Shown here: positions 1 through 12,336 of the stretch, in pieces
Numbering within the stretch: position 1 is the first letter of the stretch
Layout: each line of letters opens with the position of its first letter
DNA from: Pseudopyrenochaeta lycopersici
Lineage: Eukaryota > Ascomycota > Dothideomycetes > Pleosporales > Pseudopyrenochaetaceae
Direction of reading: 5' to 3'
DNA length: 64,000 nucleotides
Assembly: GCA_003313425.1 (NCBI GenBank)
Contig: NHZP01000010.1
Span: 434,001-498,000 of the forward strand
Translations under genes and position numbers: made by a program
Notes under the pieces: generated by a model
Told to the model about the DNA's origin: nothing
Databases searched by the model: none
The model's input: only the letters and a program-made list of their open reading frames with translations

Positions 1-5
1 TAAAC

Positions 6-170
6 ATGGATCTGCATATTGCTCCCAAAAGACCACATCCAGCCACTGGCCAAAGCCTCATTGCCGCTGAGAAATGGAGCGCTCGTTTCAAAAACGCCCA
101 AGCCACGCTCAGCCCAGAACAGCTTGCTCAATGGGACCAGCAAATCGGACAGCGTCCAAAGCGCCAGTAG
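6..170 (+). CDS. Possible 3' coding fragment at window edge, unrecognised
   Basis: A 55-codon open frame runs from an ATG at position 6 to a TAG at 168-170. Its composition looks protein-like: basic and Gln-rich, ending GQRPKRQ. I recognise no family. It may be the last exon of a gene starting outside the window or a chance ORF. No splice site can be judged because the left flank is missing. Confidence 0.2.
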   Translation: MDLHIAPKRPHPATGQSLIAAEKWSARFKNAQATLSPEQLAQWDQQIGQRPKRQ

Positions 171-734
171 TGCACACATCAGCCTACGAACTACAGATGG
201 CTAGGCGGTGTATTGTAGAGATTATGAAGGATATCTACCCCTGCTATTGAGATTGGTGCATCCTACTTCACGCCAGGCGCTAAAGTTCCTGAGCTTGTGC
301 TGCTTAAGTAGTATAGCAGCTACCTGGTCCGCTCACGCGTTGGCCACACCAAGGATAAGCTGCGTATCAATTCTGTTCAACACTACATGGGGATGATTAT
401 CTCTATTATGCAGCGAACCTGTCAGCACCCTGTCAATACACTCACGCCTATCTGTGCGGAAATTCGCAACTTCATTCGCAAGGACCTTGTTGAAAGGAGA
501 GCATCAGCACGTCAAGCCGCCTCTAGCTTCTACTGGTCGTTGTGTTTGTCTTCAGCATCGTTACATTACGCTGGCAGATTCCGAATCGACCACAGCGATA
601 GTAACATAGCGTTTTAAAATCATAATTTTGAGATGTCCTCCGCTTGATGGCGACCTATAGCCATGCTGTATGCCATGCGTTTTAAGAGGCTTCATCCGCT
701 TCCTCATAGGAGTGGTACATAAGGTCTAGAGGAG
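171..734. other. Interval without supported gene
   Basis: Several short frames exist but none has recognisable content. The frame around 360-520 reads like degraded coding sequence in places, but it is interrupted by stops in every frame and I cannot assign it. Confidence 0.4.
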
Positions 735-1015
735 ATGCAATATCTTCCACATTGGGACGTGGTTACTGTTGTCGTCCTTCAAGCTACTGTCACTGCTATC
801 TCTTCTCTAAGTGACTTCTACTGTTGTCGTCTTCAAGTTGCTGCTAGTACTGTTGTTTTCTTTAAACTGCTGCTACTGTCGCCGCCCTTCAACCTACAGT
901 CATTGTCATCCCTTTCTCAAGTTACTACTATTGTTGTCGTCTTTAAGCCGGTACACCACTCCTCGTCTTCCAGTTGCTGCTATTGTCTTCTTCAAACTGC
1001 TTGCACTTTTGCAAT
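735..1015 (+). repeat. Degenerate minisatellite-like pyrimidine repeat
   Basis: Units built on the core ACTGTTGTCGTCTTCAAG followed by TTGCTGCT recur about seven times with substitutions and variable spacers, for example near 767, 829, 860, 885 and 930. The two open frames across it come from this C/T-rich repetition and are not treated as genes. Its relation to the gene-free flanks (to 1317) is unknown. Confidence 0.55.
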
Positions 1016-1317
1016 GGAATTGAGGAATCACTAATAGTAGGATGTGAGATATAATCGACATTATGAGCTCCGTCTATTGTGCAGCTAACTTCCCTCTCGA
1101 TCGTACTGTTACATATCTTGCACTCTACCAGGTGAGAAGCGCGAAAACATCTAAGTCAAGGCTGCCAACTAAACGCAAACACATGAATAGTAACTCGAAA
1201 AGATATATTGACCCAAAACCATGTCAGCCATATGCAAAAGAGACAGACTTTTCCGTTGGGATTACAGTCATGGCTGTCCTGGTATCATCACCATCTCGAC
1301 ATCGCCCTCGGCCACAC

Positions 1318-2492
1318 TTAGTTGGTCTTCGCAATTTCTACACCACCTGTGGCTCCTAAGGCCTTCTTGATATCGCCATAGATGGCGAATTGACCAGCGG
1401 TCAAGGTACCAACCATGAACAGACGAGCGCCGATACCGCCATAAGAACCGCGAAGACCAAGTTCCTTGGCAATCTTGATCAAGCGGCTGGTGGTTCCCTC
1501 TCCGGGCAGGCCCTTGGTCTTGTTGATCTTTGAAAGCATAGTGTCGGCAGGCTGGGAGACAATGGCGGCGGCGAAACCAGCAACGAGACCGGAGCTGAGA
1601 TTGTAGACGGTTTGCATGCCATCGCTAGTCTTTGACTTGTCGACGACGTTGTAGATGGCCTCGTTGACCTTCTCGAAGACGACGAACTTGGCCATGGTGT
1701 ATGGAACCCTTATCGCTTGTTAGCCATGACCAGAGAGATTTGAAAAATTTTGGGGGGACATACTGCTTGAACAGGATGGGGCCGAATCCAGAGTAGAAAG
1801 CACCGACACCCTCATTCTTCAAGATCTTGCCGAAGCCACCAACAAGGCCATTGGCGAAGGTGGGCTCGGAAACGAGACGGATACGGGTGGCCTCGAGCGG
1901 GCAGAGGGCGATATCAGCGAAGAACTCAGCGAGCGCAGAGGAGGCGAGGTAGACAGCAGTGCGGTTGTTGCTGGCGGTCTCGTAGCCGACCAGGTTGATG
2001 GCCTGCTGCTTGAAGAACTCGTAACCTCCGAACTTGAAGGCACCCTGGAGGAAGTAACCAGCAGCGGTGGGACCGAAGCCGGTCCATACAGCGCCAGCAC
2101 CCTCGGTGCCAATGACCTTCTTGAAGCCGCCGATCAGGCCGGTGTTGTAGGTGGCCGGGTCAAGCTGTATCCTGGTCTTGACGCTGTGAAGTTTATGTTA
2201 GCTTGGCGCTCTGTCGTCATTTCGCACGTAGCTCTCAGCTTGCGCAGTCGCGTAAGAAGGTGCGACGAAGCCATTGGCATTTGCCAATGCAATTAAAAGG
2301 TGAGTGAACGTACACATCGACAGGTGTGAGAGCGCCGTGGGTGACCGAGCAGCAGACGGCACCGGCGAAAGCGAATCGCGAGTACAGTGCAAGGCCAGTA
2401 GGGGCCGAAGGGTCGACCTTGGCCGCGAGCTGAGCCTTTGCGGCGTCGACCTTGGACGAGCCGGTGGCGGTAGGGGGAGGAGCGGTCGACAT
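1318..2492 (-). CDS. MIR1: Mitochondrial phosphate carrier (MIR1 type)
   Basis: An inner-membrane SLC25-family carrier that imports inorganic phosphate for ATP synthesis. Exons are 2492-2314, 2183-1764 and 1708-1318, giving 329 residues; the introns (130 and 55 nt) are GT-AG. The three SLC25 repeats are visible. Repeat 1 has [13 protein letters not shown], reconstituted exactly across intron 1. Repeat 2 has [13 protein letters not shown]. Repeat 3 has [15 protein letters not shown]. The joins [11 protein letters not shown] and VDV|VKTR match yeast Mir1 closely, which makes MIR1 more likely than the copper/phosphate paralogue PIC2. The chosen ATG gives a short Pro/Thr-rich leader and the usual family length; the upstream in-frame ATG near 2645 would add an unlikely extension. 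The ATG at 1693 is internal to exon 3. Confidence 0.95.
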
Positions 2493-3246
2493 TTCGCTGA
2501 TCTGGGTGATGAGAGCGACGACTGAAGGATGGGAGTGGAGAGGTGGTGTTGAAGATGGACAAGCGGAGATATGAAGCTGCGTCGATGAAAAGTTGTTCCC
2601 CGAGACCTGCCGAAATCCGGATAAACCCTGCCCCAGCAACTGCATCCTCCACTCACGTCACAGGGCTTAGTGCGTGCTCAACGGATTTCGGAAATCGCTC
2701 ATTGCACGCTGCTATATTGCTCCAGTCGACTTCATGTTCGACTCCGACTGCTCTGGCCCGTCTTTCCAGATGCTTTCATCTACGGCCTTTTCGAGCTTCC
2801 AGTCGATACCGATGTCGCTGCAGCTCACGCAACTTGTCGAAATGACACTCAGTCAACAATACTGAGCCTACGTAACAGTGAATTCACATATGGGTTTCGC
2901 TGGTATTTAACGTTCCTACTTCGCAATATGGCGTAGAATACGGTGGCTTCGATCCACTCGTTTTATGAGCAGTTGTCGTGGGGAGGCCAACTACCTGCTG
3001 ACTGTGTAGATTTTTGGAAGCACGAATAGTCAACACCAGAGTTCGACTTCTTCATGTTGAAGTGTGTTTTAAAATAGATTTCAGCATTTGAGGGTACGGC
3101 CTACTAGTCGACCGGAATATGCTCGGATTTGAACAACCCCGTGCTGATAGATATCGTCAACTCCATGGACTTGGGGAGTGTAATACAAAATCAGTCCATC
3201 ACCTGTGATTCACTTCCTCGCCTATTGACCCCATATGTGCCTTTAC
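2493..3246. promoter_or_regulatory. MIR1 5' flank / YSH1 3' flank
   Basis: This 754-bp interval lies between the MIR1 start and the YSH1 stop, both on the minus strand, so it should hold the MIR1 promoter and the YSH1 terminator region. No gene is supported. Short open frames here have no family resemblance. Confidence 0.5.
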
Positions 3247-6200
3247 TTATGACCACAGACCCGACACGGTTTCCAAGCCCCTCTCCACAACCGCTTTGAC
3301 CCTTGCCCTCAGCGCATTGTTCGCACATTCAACATCCAAGTCCTCCAACCATACCTTCGCTGCGAATTTATCAAACTTGATCTCGATTCCCGGTACAGGA
3401 ATACCCAAACCATGTAGACGTCTCAGTTCCTGTCTGTCCTCGGCACTCAGCTCCTCGTTATCCGCTGAAATTGCTCTTGTCACTGAGAAGGTGTTAGTTG
3501 GAGATGGCGTTGAGAAGGGCTGTATCTTACCGTCGGAGGGAGCAGTTGAATTGCGAGGGAGTGCGATGGGTTTAACGGCATCTTCACCGAATTGTGCTTC
3601 GAGGAAGAGGAAGAGACGGGCGAGGCGTGTAGAGGGATCTGTGGTGCGATGTGGATGGGGTTGTTTAAAGCGATGAGACAGTTGGATATCTGCTTTCTCG
3701 CCATGGCTGTGGGAGTGGGAGTGTTGTTTGGATGACTCTGTAACAAGTGTGAGTTCTTGAGGATCTGGAAGGAATATTGTGTAAGAGCACTTACGTCGAA
3801 CGGCTGCAGGCGAGCTCTCCACTGTGAACAGCACCGCAAGAACTGCATCTGCTATGCCATCGTTGATCACGTTACCTTCCCATTCAACCTCGACTCTTCC
3901 TCCATTCTTGACAAGTACATCCACGCAGTCCATGACCGTAAACTTCATTTCTGTGCGACTGACTTCTTCATCTGCATCATCCTTGTGAATACCATTACCG
4001 TTCCCATTAACATTCTCCTTTCCATCTACAGCGATATCGGTGATCTTTGACTCTTTGATAGCGCCGAACGTGCCTTCCAACGCCCAGCGGATGAGCTCAA
4101 TGCCCGCAGCTGAGAGTGTAAGATGTTGTCGGCAGAGGATCGTTGTAGTTGTCAGACCAGCATACTCTTTGAGATCTTCAGGTGCCATGAGTGATATTTT
4201 AAAATCGTTTTGAATCAAAACACCAGTTATCATGTCTACCTTCTCGCCCTCGTCTTCCGCTTCGTCTTCGTCAACGGCGTCGCTACTATCAGTGTTCAAG
4301 GACCGAGGTAAGGGTGGCGCAATGGATGCGAGTTTGCCAACGACTTTGGCTATCTTGTCTGTCTTGAAGGGGATACGAAGTTCTTCGCAATTTGCAGGGG
4401 AGTAGATCTTAGTGGGGACGGCTTTGTGGGCGTTAAAGGATAGAAGTTTTGACCTCAGCCGGGTCATGTTGCCTTTTTCGCCGTGGACAAGGATCTGTCT
4501 TCAATCAGCTGTGTTGTCCACCCATGAATTGCTGGCTATATCGAAGCTCGGAGACACAACATATGATAAGGGATACGAGAACGTGCGACTCACAACAACC
4601 GGTGCTGCAACTTCTTGCACAAATTCCATATTCTCCTTGCCGTCAACATGGGCCGCGAAACTGTACTCCTGCACCGTACATCTTCGGGGTATCATAGTCT
4701 GTTCATTTTCTTTCTGTCCTGGCCGTCTCGCTGTGTTGTTTGCTCTTGTCATGATCGCAGGAATTTGCTCTGGCTCGTGAACAATTTGCTTCGCCATGGT
4801 TCCCTCGACTGAGTAACCGGTGATGATTACACCATTCCGGGGGTCCGGTGCCCATCGCTCAAGCAGTTCACGAGATGTGCCAGACTGCATCATGCCAGGG
4901 GAAGCCAACATGACACAGCCACCAAGATCGTCGAAACGCTCCAGACTCTTGAGAGAGCGTACATATTTGAAGTCCCAGGCTCCACGACGACCCGTGTCTC
5001 CTGCAGCTTCGGCTTCCGCCATACGCTCTGCGAACAGTCGCCTGATGTTATCATTCATAGCTGACACGTAAGTTTGATAGACCTGCATACATTTCCTGGC
5101 CAAGCTAGAGTTGTAGTAGATGGGAATCTTCTGCACCTCCGGATGTTTGCTCCAGTACTCGTCTAAAATGAGCAGCAGTTCCTGCGCTCGTCCCAATGCG
5201 AAGACGGGGAGCAGAGCTCGACCTCCACGATTAAGAATGTCGGTGATAGCTTTCATGAGCTGTGTCTCTCGCTCGACGCGTGGTGTATGCATGGAAATAC
5301 CGAAGGTGGACTCTGTGATGAGGACATCAACCTTGACGCCCGGTGGAACGGAAGCCGAGACCAGATGTCTATCGTCTTCTCGTGAGTAATCTCCAGTGAA
5401 CAGTATTTTCAAACCTGCAATCTCCATGAGGAACATGGCTGCCCCCAAGACGTGACCAGCCGGATATGGGGTAATACGGACTCCAGAGACAGTGTGAGTT
5501 GTGTAGAAATCAATGGACTCGATCATTGGGTATGTGTTGAGGTGATCTGCTTCAGTATACATCTGAATCTTTGTCTCCGAGTTACTCGACATGTTGCCGA
5601 CGCGGACAGAGTCTTGGATAAGCCATTTGTATATAGCTTTGGTGGGATGTGTCATGAAGACGCGGCCTTTGAAGTTTGTCTTCGCAAGGACGTAGGGTAG
5701 GGAGGCGGCATGATCGACGTGGAAACTGACCTCAGGTTAGCATGCGTAAGGCATGTACTCGATGAAGACTAAGGGAGAAGGGGAAGAGTTTGGGAGCAGC
5801 TATGTACATGTGTTGAGGAGTCGGAGGAAGGCATATCACCGAAGTCGAACTGGAGAAGGCAAATAATATTCCATTGATACTGCTATACATGATGCTGAGC
5901 GGGATACCCTCGACGCACTCCTAGTCCGACTCCAGTGATGCGCCAAAATCCATCTACCACGTTGCTGAAGCTGAGATGCAGATAGCGCGCATACATACTG
6001 TGATATTAGCAGCACGTCTACTGTGCTGAGGTCGAACTCGTCGTAGAAGGGCATTGCTGACAAGCCCTCGTAGGCAGGATGCATACCGGCATCGAGCTGT
6101 CCCCCATTAGCATGACTGTATTGACTCCTCTTGCTCGGACGGACGCACCATGACTGTCTTGCCCTTGTACTGGATGATGTGACATGACCGTCCGACTTCG

Positions 6201-6298
6201 TTGCCTCCTCCCAAGCAGAGGAATAGGAGCTCATCAGAGGGGTCTATTGGGTCATCGTCTTCAGGCACCATCGCAGCGGCCTTCCGCTTCGTCGCCAT
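3247..6298 (-). CDS. YSH1: mRNA 3'-end processing endoribonuclease (CPSF73/Ysh1)
   Basis: The metallo-beta-lactamase/beta-CASP nuclease of the cleavage and polyadenylation complex, which cuts pre-mRNA at the poly(A) site in the nucleus. Exons are 6298-6149, 6096-5999, 5725-4594 and 4494-3247, predicting 875 residues. The N-terminal [13 protein letters not shown], the metal motif HFHVDHAAS (HxHxDH, created across the exon 2/3 junction), the [10 protein letters not shown] and [12 protein letters not shown] blocks and the beta-[17 protein letters not shown] segment are all present. The C-terminal domain ends with [14 protein letters not shown], as in the family. Position 3765-3794 could be a 30-nt intron; removing it gives 865 residues. 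The gene is divergent from TAF4 with a 498-bp shared promoter. Length and order of blocks are normal for fungal Ysh1. Confidence 0.95.
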
Positions 6299-6796
6299 GG
6301 CGGTATGAGCTCGAGTCGAGCTGTATCAGCCCAGACTCGGTGGGTGTTGCAAAAGTTGAGAAGCTATACGAGTAGATGCTGCAGGGGAGAAAGGACGCGT
6401 CGGCCCACAATGGAAAGCACTTATTCTACTATCATTAGTCACAGATTGACTGTCGCAGAGGCACCGTGCGTCTGCTGCCGCAGAAGTCTACGCGAAGAAG
6501 GTGAGAGCGAGTCGTTGATCACGGCAAGTAACTGCTCTCAGATCAGTCGCGGCTTCCTCTTTGTTTCGCGCGCCTGCCAAGACACCAGTTTGTCTGTGCG
6601 GTCATTCAACTTACTCTTCGACCTTTGCACCGAGACATCACAAATAACAACGCGCCTACCCAACCAACCCATCGCGACTGCCCGGATCTCCCGTTTCGTC
6701 ACCGACTCGACCGAAGCAGAAGGACCCAACGCCGGATGACACGCCGATAGACCAGCCGCGCCCGAGCACTCCCCACGGGGGGAAGAGCTGCCCGCC
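6299..6796. promoter_or_regulatory. Bidirectional promoter between YSH1 and TAF4
   Basis: The ATGs of two divergent essential nuclear genes lie 498 bp apart. The interval must therefore carry both 5' UTRs and core promoters. No TATA box in a convincing position and no further gene can be seen. Confidence 0.6.
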
Positions 6797-8731
6797 ATGG
6801 CCTACCCCAACTACAACCAGTACCCGCCGCATGGCCAGCAACCGCCGCCGGTGCAGACGCAGAATCTGAACATGAACCCCCACCAACAGCAGCAGCGCGC
6901 CTTCTCGCCGCCCTCATACCAGCAGTCGCCAACTGGCATGTCGCCAAACATGGGCGGCGGAATACCCCCGGCCAAGCGACAGCGACTCTCGCCCAACCCG
7001 CCATCGCCTGCACCCTACCAGTCGCCCTTCGGAGCGCCGACGTATCCTTCCTCGCCGTATGCGACCTCGCCCCAGGCCTCTGGCTACCTCTCCGCCCCTA
7101 TGTCGCCCGCGACCACCCAGCCTCCGCCCTTCCACCAGCCGCAGCCCTACCAGCATGCGAACAACATGGGCCAACAGCCGCCTCCGCAAGGCTCCATGCC
7201 GCCGCCAAAGATGCCGTACAGCAAGACCGGAGACAGCTCAGAGCTGGAGAAGGCGAATGCGCGGGACTTGGATGTTAATAACATCAGCGACGTTCTCACA
7301 GGATCTGGCATCGATTTGCGCGCCGAGGAGGACAACCTGCTGCACAACTACAGGAGTTTCAACTCGCAGGCATCGGGATCCACTGTATCACCGCACGCAA
7401 GCTTCAACAATTGGAGCCAGCAAGGCAGCCATGGCGCATTCCAGGGCACTGGACCCCTAAGTCAGCCCATGTCCCAGCAGCAGCAGGAGGCCGAGTTCCT
7501 CAGGAAGCACGAGCAGGCCGCCCGTATCTTGAATGAGTCTGCCCAGCAGCCCCTGACCGACCCGTTCCTCGCTGCGAACGTGCTCAGGCACCGGATAGCA
7601 AAGCGCGCCTATGAACACGGAATCCAGGTCAACGTAGACGGCCTCTTCGACAAAATCCCAGACAAGACTCCAAGGGACATAACGCGCACCACCCAGGCCG
7701 GCGCTAATGGTGAACAAATCGTAGGTCTGGAAGCTGCCAGTCTGCTGAATCAAAACGCTCCCTTTGTGGAGATTCTGTCATTACTATCCTTAGCCGCCGA
7801 AGATCGCATTCGAGCTATTGTTGAAGACTCTTTTGCCTTAAGTCAGGGTCGCCAGCACACATCTCATGGTGTAATTCCGCCCCAAATGCTTGACATTGCG
7901 GTTGTGGAGAAGAACGCCGAACAGAAGATGGTTGCGCCTGTCAATCTTTTAAGAACACCGTGGGAGGCGCCAGATAGCGCGATCAGTCCCACAACGATAC
8001 CAACCAAACGTAGGCCGACCATCGTGTTTTGATCAAGTTCGATGCTAACAGCTACAGAACTGCCGAATGCAGCACGACTTCCCACACCTCCAACCGAAGC
8101 CCCTCCGACCCCTCAGCGAACATTCCAGAGCATAAATCACGTGGCCCTTGCGCTTCAACAGCGTGTTCGGGATGATGAGAAATGGGAGAGAGAAAGGCTT
8201 CGTAAGCGCCAAAAGCGGCAACAAGGCAGCTCGTCTATTCCGGCAGATGCTCTCATCGCACCTCTACCACTTCCAGAACCACTGACAAAGAAGGCTCAAG
8301 CGGCAGCAAAGAAGCAAAATCAGTCTGACGACGTCATGTTTGGCAAGGCCAACGAGACGGCCAGTATGGCTCTCGGAGGAAAGAAGAAAAAATACTCGTG
8401 GATGATGGGCGGCGGTGGTGGCCCAGGGGGATCGGGTGCGTCAACACCACGACAAACAACTACTACTGGAGGAAGTGGCACTGCTACGCCTGCTGTACCT
8501 CAACTAGACAAAAGCCTTGTCGGCCGAAAGAGGACGTATGGGTCCACAATCGAAGAGACAGATGTTGGTGCAAAGATCCAGGTCAGGGATCTTGTGCACG
8601 TGCTAGAGAATGATGGGAAGGAGAAGAAGACACTCACCGTAATTCTGGCGAGGTTGAAGAACACGGACAAAGACATTAATCCTAAATCAGTCGAGTATGA
8701 CAGGAGGTTACCGGCTGCGCCAGGTCGATAG
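6797..8731 (+). CDS. TAF4: Transcription initiation factor TFIID subunit 4
   Basis: A subunit of the general RNA polymerase II factor TFIID that pairs with TAF12 through a histone fold in the nucleus. Exons are 6797-8009 and 8058-8731, 628 residues. The 48-nt intron starts GTAGGC and ends with GCTAACAGCTACAG. Without splicing, the first frame stops at 8032. Residues 1-145 are Pro/Gln/Ser-rich and low complexity. The conserved TAF4 block begins near residue 158 (DVNNISDVLTGSGIDLRAEE). It is followed by the HRIAKRAYEHG helix region and the AEDRIRAIVEDSFAL segment. The second exon contains a charged WERERLRKRQKRQ helix and a C-terminal RDLVHVLENDGKEKKT segment typical of the family. Homology is clear from the central and C-terminal blocks. 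Confidence 0.92.
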
Positions 8732-9932
8732 GTCTGTTATGTGGCTGTCATTTTGCATTATCAGCGCCGGCGTTCAAGGGGATGAGAATTCTTGTTCTTG
8801 CATCATATCCCAAGGGCTGGGATACACTCCGAAGGCTACTCTGAGCCTCTTTTTTTTCCCATGGTCTGTGTTAAAAAGTTCGACATTCTATATAGGCTAC
8901 AAACTCCAATTGCCCGTGCAATAATACATTTATGGAAATTCATCAATGAAGGTTTTGGAGAGTGAGGTGTGCAATGTCTTTCTGGTCAGGGCGAGTGTGT
9001 TTCGTGCTTAGCCCCACAACAAAGAACTGATTGTGAGGCAAGGCGATCCCTTTGTGTTGTTAGGAGAATTGCAGTATTGCTCAATGATTCTTCGAGTAGT
9101 CAAAGAAACGCTAGCATCTCAGATCCAAGTCAGCCAAAAGCTCTGAGTGGTAACAAAGAATCGAGAAGGATTCGAGACATGAGACTTCGTCTTGGGAACA
9201 AAAGGAAACAGAAGTGCGCCCTCAATAATTGCAGTGGTACTGCTCGCTTAGTAAAAGCCATTGGCGACGTGTTAGGCTATGCAACAAAGAGAGCTGAGGT
9301 GAGCAGAGACCATAGTGCGCCCAATCGCCGATACGATTGCCAATGAGCTGGCATCAAAAGCCGCCGTGATTCCTGCGGGCTGGCGGTTGTCCTTGGGGAT
9401 GTGTCGTGGGATGGGGCCAGTTGGATATGGCAGCACGTGGAGGGCGTGCCCTCCAAGACTGATGCAGAGTGATTCCCCCGGGACCACAGCGAGGGTTCGC
9501 GGGACCGGCTCGGAGTGACAGGATGAATCCCGGGCAGAGGTGGCTGAATTCGGGCGATTCCATTAGCGCAGCTGGGTGTGGGTTGGGGAGGGTTGGTAGT
9601 GTCGAATTCTTGACCGGCCGGACAATGACCCGCTATTGTGTGTTTACCCCTCGTCGTGACTTCTCGACTGCAAGCGTCGCAGTTACTGAGCCTGCCCAGG
9701 TACGAGGACTTGGTCGCGCGCACCGTATCATATCGAGGTCGAGGAGACGCTGGCCTGCATCGAGCAGTTCCATCCAATTCCCCGGGGACTGCGCCTCTCG
9801 ACGGCGGGGACGCCCATAGCCTTGCTCTCTTTGGGACAGTGCCCAGCTCGATTGTCAGCCGCAGCAGCTCTCCCAATTTACCTGCCAGCACCCCACCCAT
9901 ATCTTCAGCCCTCTTCTCTTCCGGACTGACTG
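8732..9932. other. Intergenic: TAF4 3' flank and promoter of HSP70-like gene
   Basis: 1.2 kb with several overlapping open frames on both strands (notably 9277-9900 minus, 207 codons). None has recognisable domains or splice-supported extension. The right half is GC-rich and probably includes the 5' UTR of the next gene. Confidence 0.5.
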
Positions 9933-12336
9933 ATGAACTCCATGAATGCCCGTTTCAAAAACCTAGTGGGTTCGAAACGAAAGAGTTCCTCTCACAATAC
10001 ATCTCCGTCCCCGCAAGGCGGATCCACCCCCACTGGTCAACAGCGACCAACCTCGCTTTCGCCGCAGGCCACCAATTCCAGCAGCTCCTCGCTCCCCATG
10101 AATCCGCAAAACCCTCTGGGCCGCCCGCCCTCGTACACATACGCTCCGCCGGGCGGGCTGGGTGCGCCGCCCCAGCAGCATGGACGGCCCACAAGCCCTC
10201 TCCCGCCCATTAACACAGGCGCGCCTGGCTACCCTCCGCAACAACCGCCCATGGGCTACCCCCCTCAAGGCGGCCCGCCTGGATATCCCCCCCAAGGGGG
10301 CCCCCCCGGCGGACAGTACGGGCAGGGAGGATATGGACAGCCCCCGCAACCTCCTGCCCCTCATGGACAGCCGGCACCATACGGCGCCAGGCCTGCAGAG
10401 GTCGCCGGCGAAGGTCGCTCCAAGGCGCAGCTAATCGTTGGCATCGATTTTGTAAGTCCCCTTCTGCCCCAGGCACCCTGTGGCGCAGCTGCTGATACAA
10501 GGCCAATTAGGGTACCACCTTCTCCGGCGTCGCCTTCGCATTTGCTACCAACACCGAGGCCAAGGAAGACATCATCACTGAATGGCCAGGCGCTGGAAAT
10601 CAGACCAAGCAAAAGGTACGCAACACACGACACTACAGCACGCCATTGCTAACAAATGGCTCAGATTCCCACGGTGCTATATTACGACCAGTACCAGAAG
10701 GTGGTCGGCTGGGGCCCAGACATTGCTGATGCATTGGCTCCCACTGGCTACCCCAAGCCTGGTGTGCAGAAAGTCGAATGGTTCAAGCTGCAGCTCATGC
10801 TCTCTGGAAACACATACATTGACCCCATCAACCTGCCCCCTCTACCACCGGGGAAGTCTGAGATTGATGTTGCCGCCGACTATCTCTTCCACTTGCGGCA
10901 GGCGATGCGAAACCAGCTGCAGAAGACACTTGGAGAGGTATTCAACCGAGAAGAGCGCAATATTCGGTACTACCTGACTGTCCCTGCTATCTGGAACGAT
11001 GCTGGAAAAGCCGCCACCCGTGCTGCTGCCATTCAAGCTGGTTTCCTTCGCGATGAAAACGACAACAGGCTTACACTTATCACCGAACCCGAAGCTGCGG
11101 CCATGTTCTGTTCAAAGACCGGTCTTCTCAACCTCAAGATCCACGATGCTGTTCTTATTGTCGATTGCGGTGGTGGTACTGTCGATTTGATTGCCTACGA
11201 GGTCGAAGAGGAGCAGCCATTCTCCGTGGCTGAGTGTACAGCAGGTTCCGGTGACTCGTGCGGTTCCACTGCCTTGAACCGAAACTTTAGCAACATCCTT
11301 CGTGCTAAAATTCGAAAGATGAAGTTGCCTGATGGTTCCAAGACCGCAGGTAAAGTCTACGCCAAGTGCATCATGGACTTTGAGAACAGGATAAAGGCCG
11401 ATTTCCGAAATAACGGACAAAAGTGGGCTGTCGACGTCGGTATCGAGGCTGAGTTCCCTGAAGCTGGTATTGAAGAAGGTTACATGACCTTCACAAATGA
11501 GGAGATCCTGCAGTGCTTCGAGCCCGTTGTGAACCGCATCCTGGAGCTCGTAAGGAATCAGATCATTGCTATTCAGGCACAGAACAGAGCGCTACAGGTA
11601 TGTGGAATCTTAGTGACGCACTGCGAGTATACGCTAACGAATTTAGAACGTCCTTGTCGTCGGTGGTTTCGGTGCGTCCGAGTACCTCTTCCAGCAGATC
11701 AAGCTTCACGTACCACCTCAATTCCAGTCCAAAGTCGTTCGTCCCATGGACTCTGTTGCTGCAATTGTCAAGGGCGCCGTTACAGCAGGTATTACAGAGC
11801 GTATCGTTACCCACCGTGTGGCTCGTCGACATTATCTCATGGCTACTCTTCAGCCGTTCAAGGAGGGTCACCACCCTGAGCAGTACCGTGTACCATCTTT
11901 GGATGGCAAGGATCGATGCAAATACACTCGCCAGATTTTCGTGCAGAAGGGCCAAAGAGTCAAGATTGGCGAGCCAGTCAAGGTTTCGTTTTTCCGACAA
12001 GTCGCTCCAGGTGCAACGCTTATGTACGAGGACATATTGTACGCTTGCGACGACGATGTGTGCCCAGAATACACCAAAGATCCCCGTAAGTCAAATACAC
12101 TTCAAATTGCAATCAACCGTACTGATTTCGCAACAGGTATCAAAGAAGTCGTCACCCTCACCTCCGATCTTTCGCGGAAGAACCTCGAAAAAGACTTCGA
12201 GCGCATGGACACCCCTCAAGGAACTTTTTACCGCGTATACTTCGACATCTATCTCACGCTCGACGGCTCCGAATTCAACGCCGAGCTCGTTTGCCAAGGT
12301 GAAGTCATGGGTCGCTGCACGGCTAGGTTCAGATAA
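9933..12336 (+). CDS. HSP70-like (Hsp12A-type) ATPase-fold protein
   Basis: An actin/HSP70-fold protein of the divergent fungal group related to animal HSPA12, presumed cytosolic; substrates are unknown. Exons are 9933-10451, 10511-10615, 10665-11597, 11647-12085 and 12137-12336, 731 residues. The four introns are 49-59 nt with GT-AG ends. Residues 1-165 form a Ser/Pro/Gly/Gln-rich tail with repeated GYPPQGGPP units. The nucleotide-binding fold then starts with IVGIDF|GTTFSGVAFAF, the phosphate-1 loop being restored by splicing. Phosphate 2 is VLIVDCGGGTVDLIAYE and the adenosine motif is NVLVVGGFGASEYL. No canonical C-terminal EEVD is present; the protein ends GRCTARFR. The last intron is 51 nt and in frame, so an unspliced reading would also stay open. 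The splice consensus and length of the other introns favour its removal. Confidence 0.88.

Noticed and set aside
9277..9900. 207-codon minus-strand open frame
   Set aside because: GC-rich, overlapped by open frames in other phases, no domain or conserved motif. It lies in the likely promoter of the HSP70-like gene.
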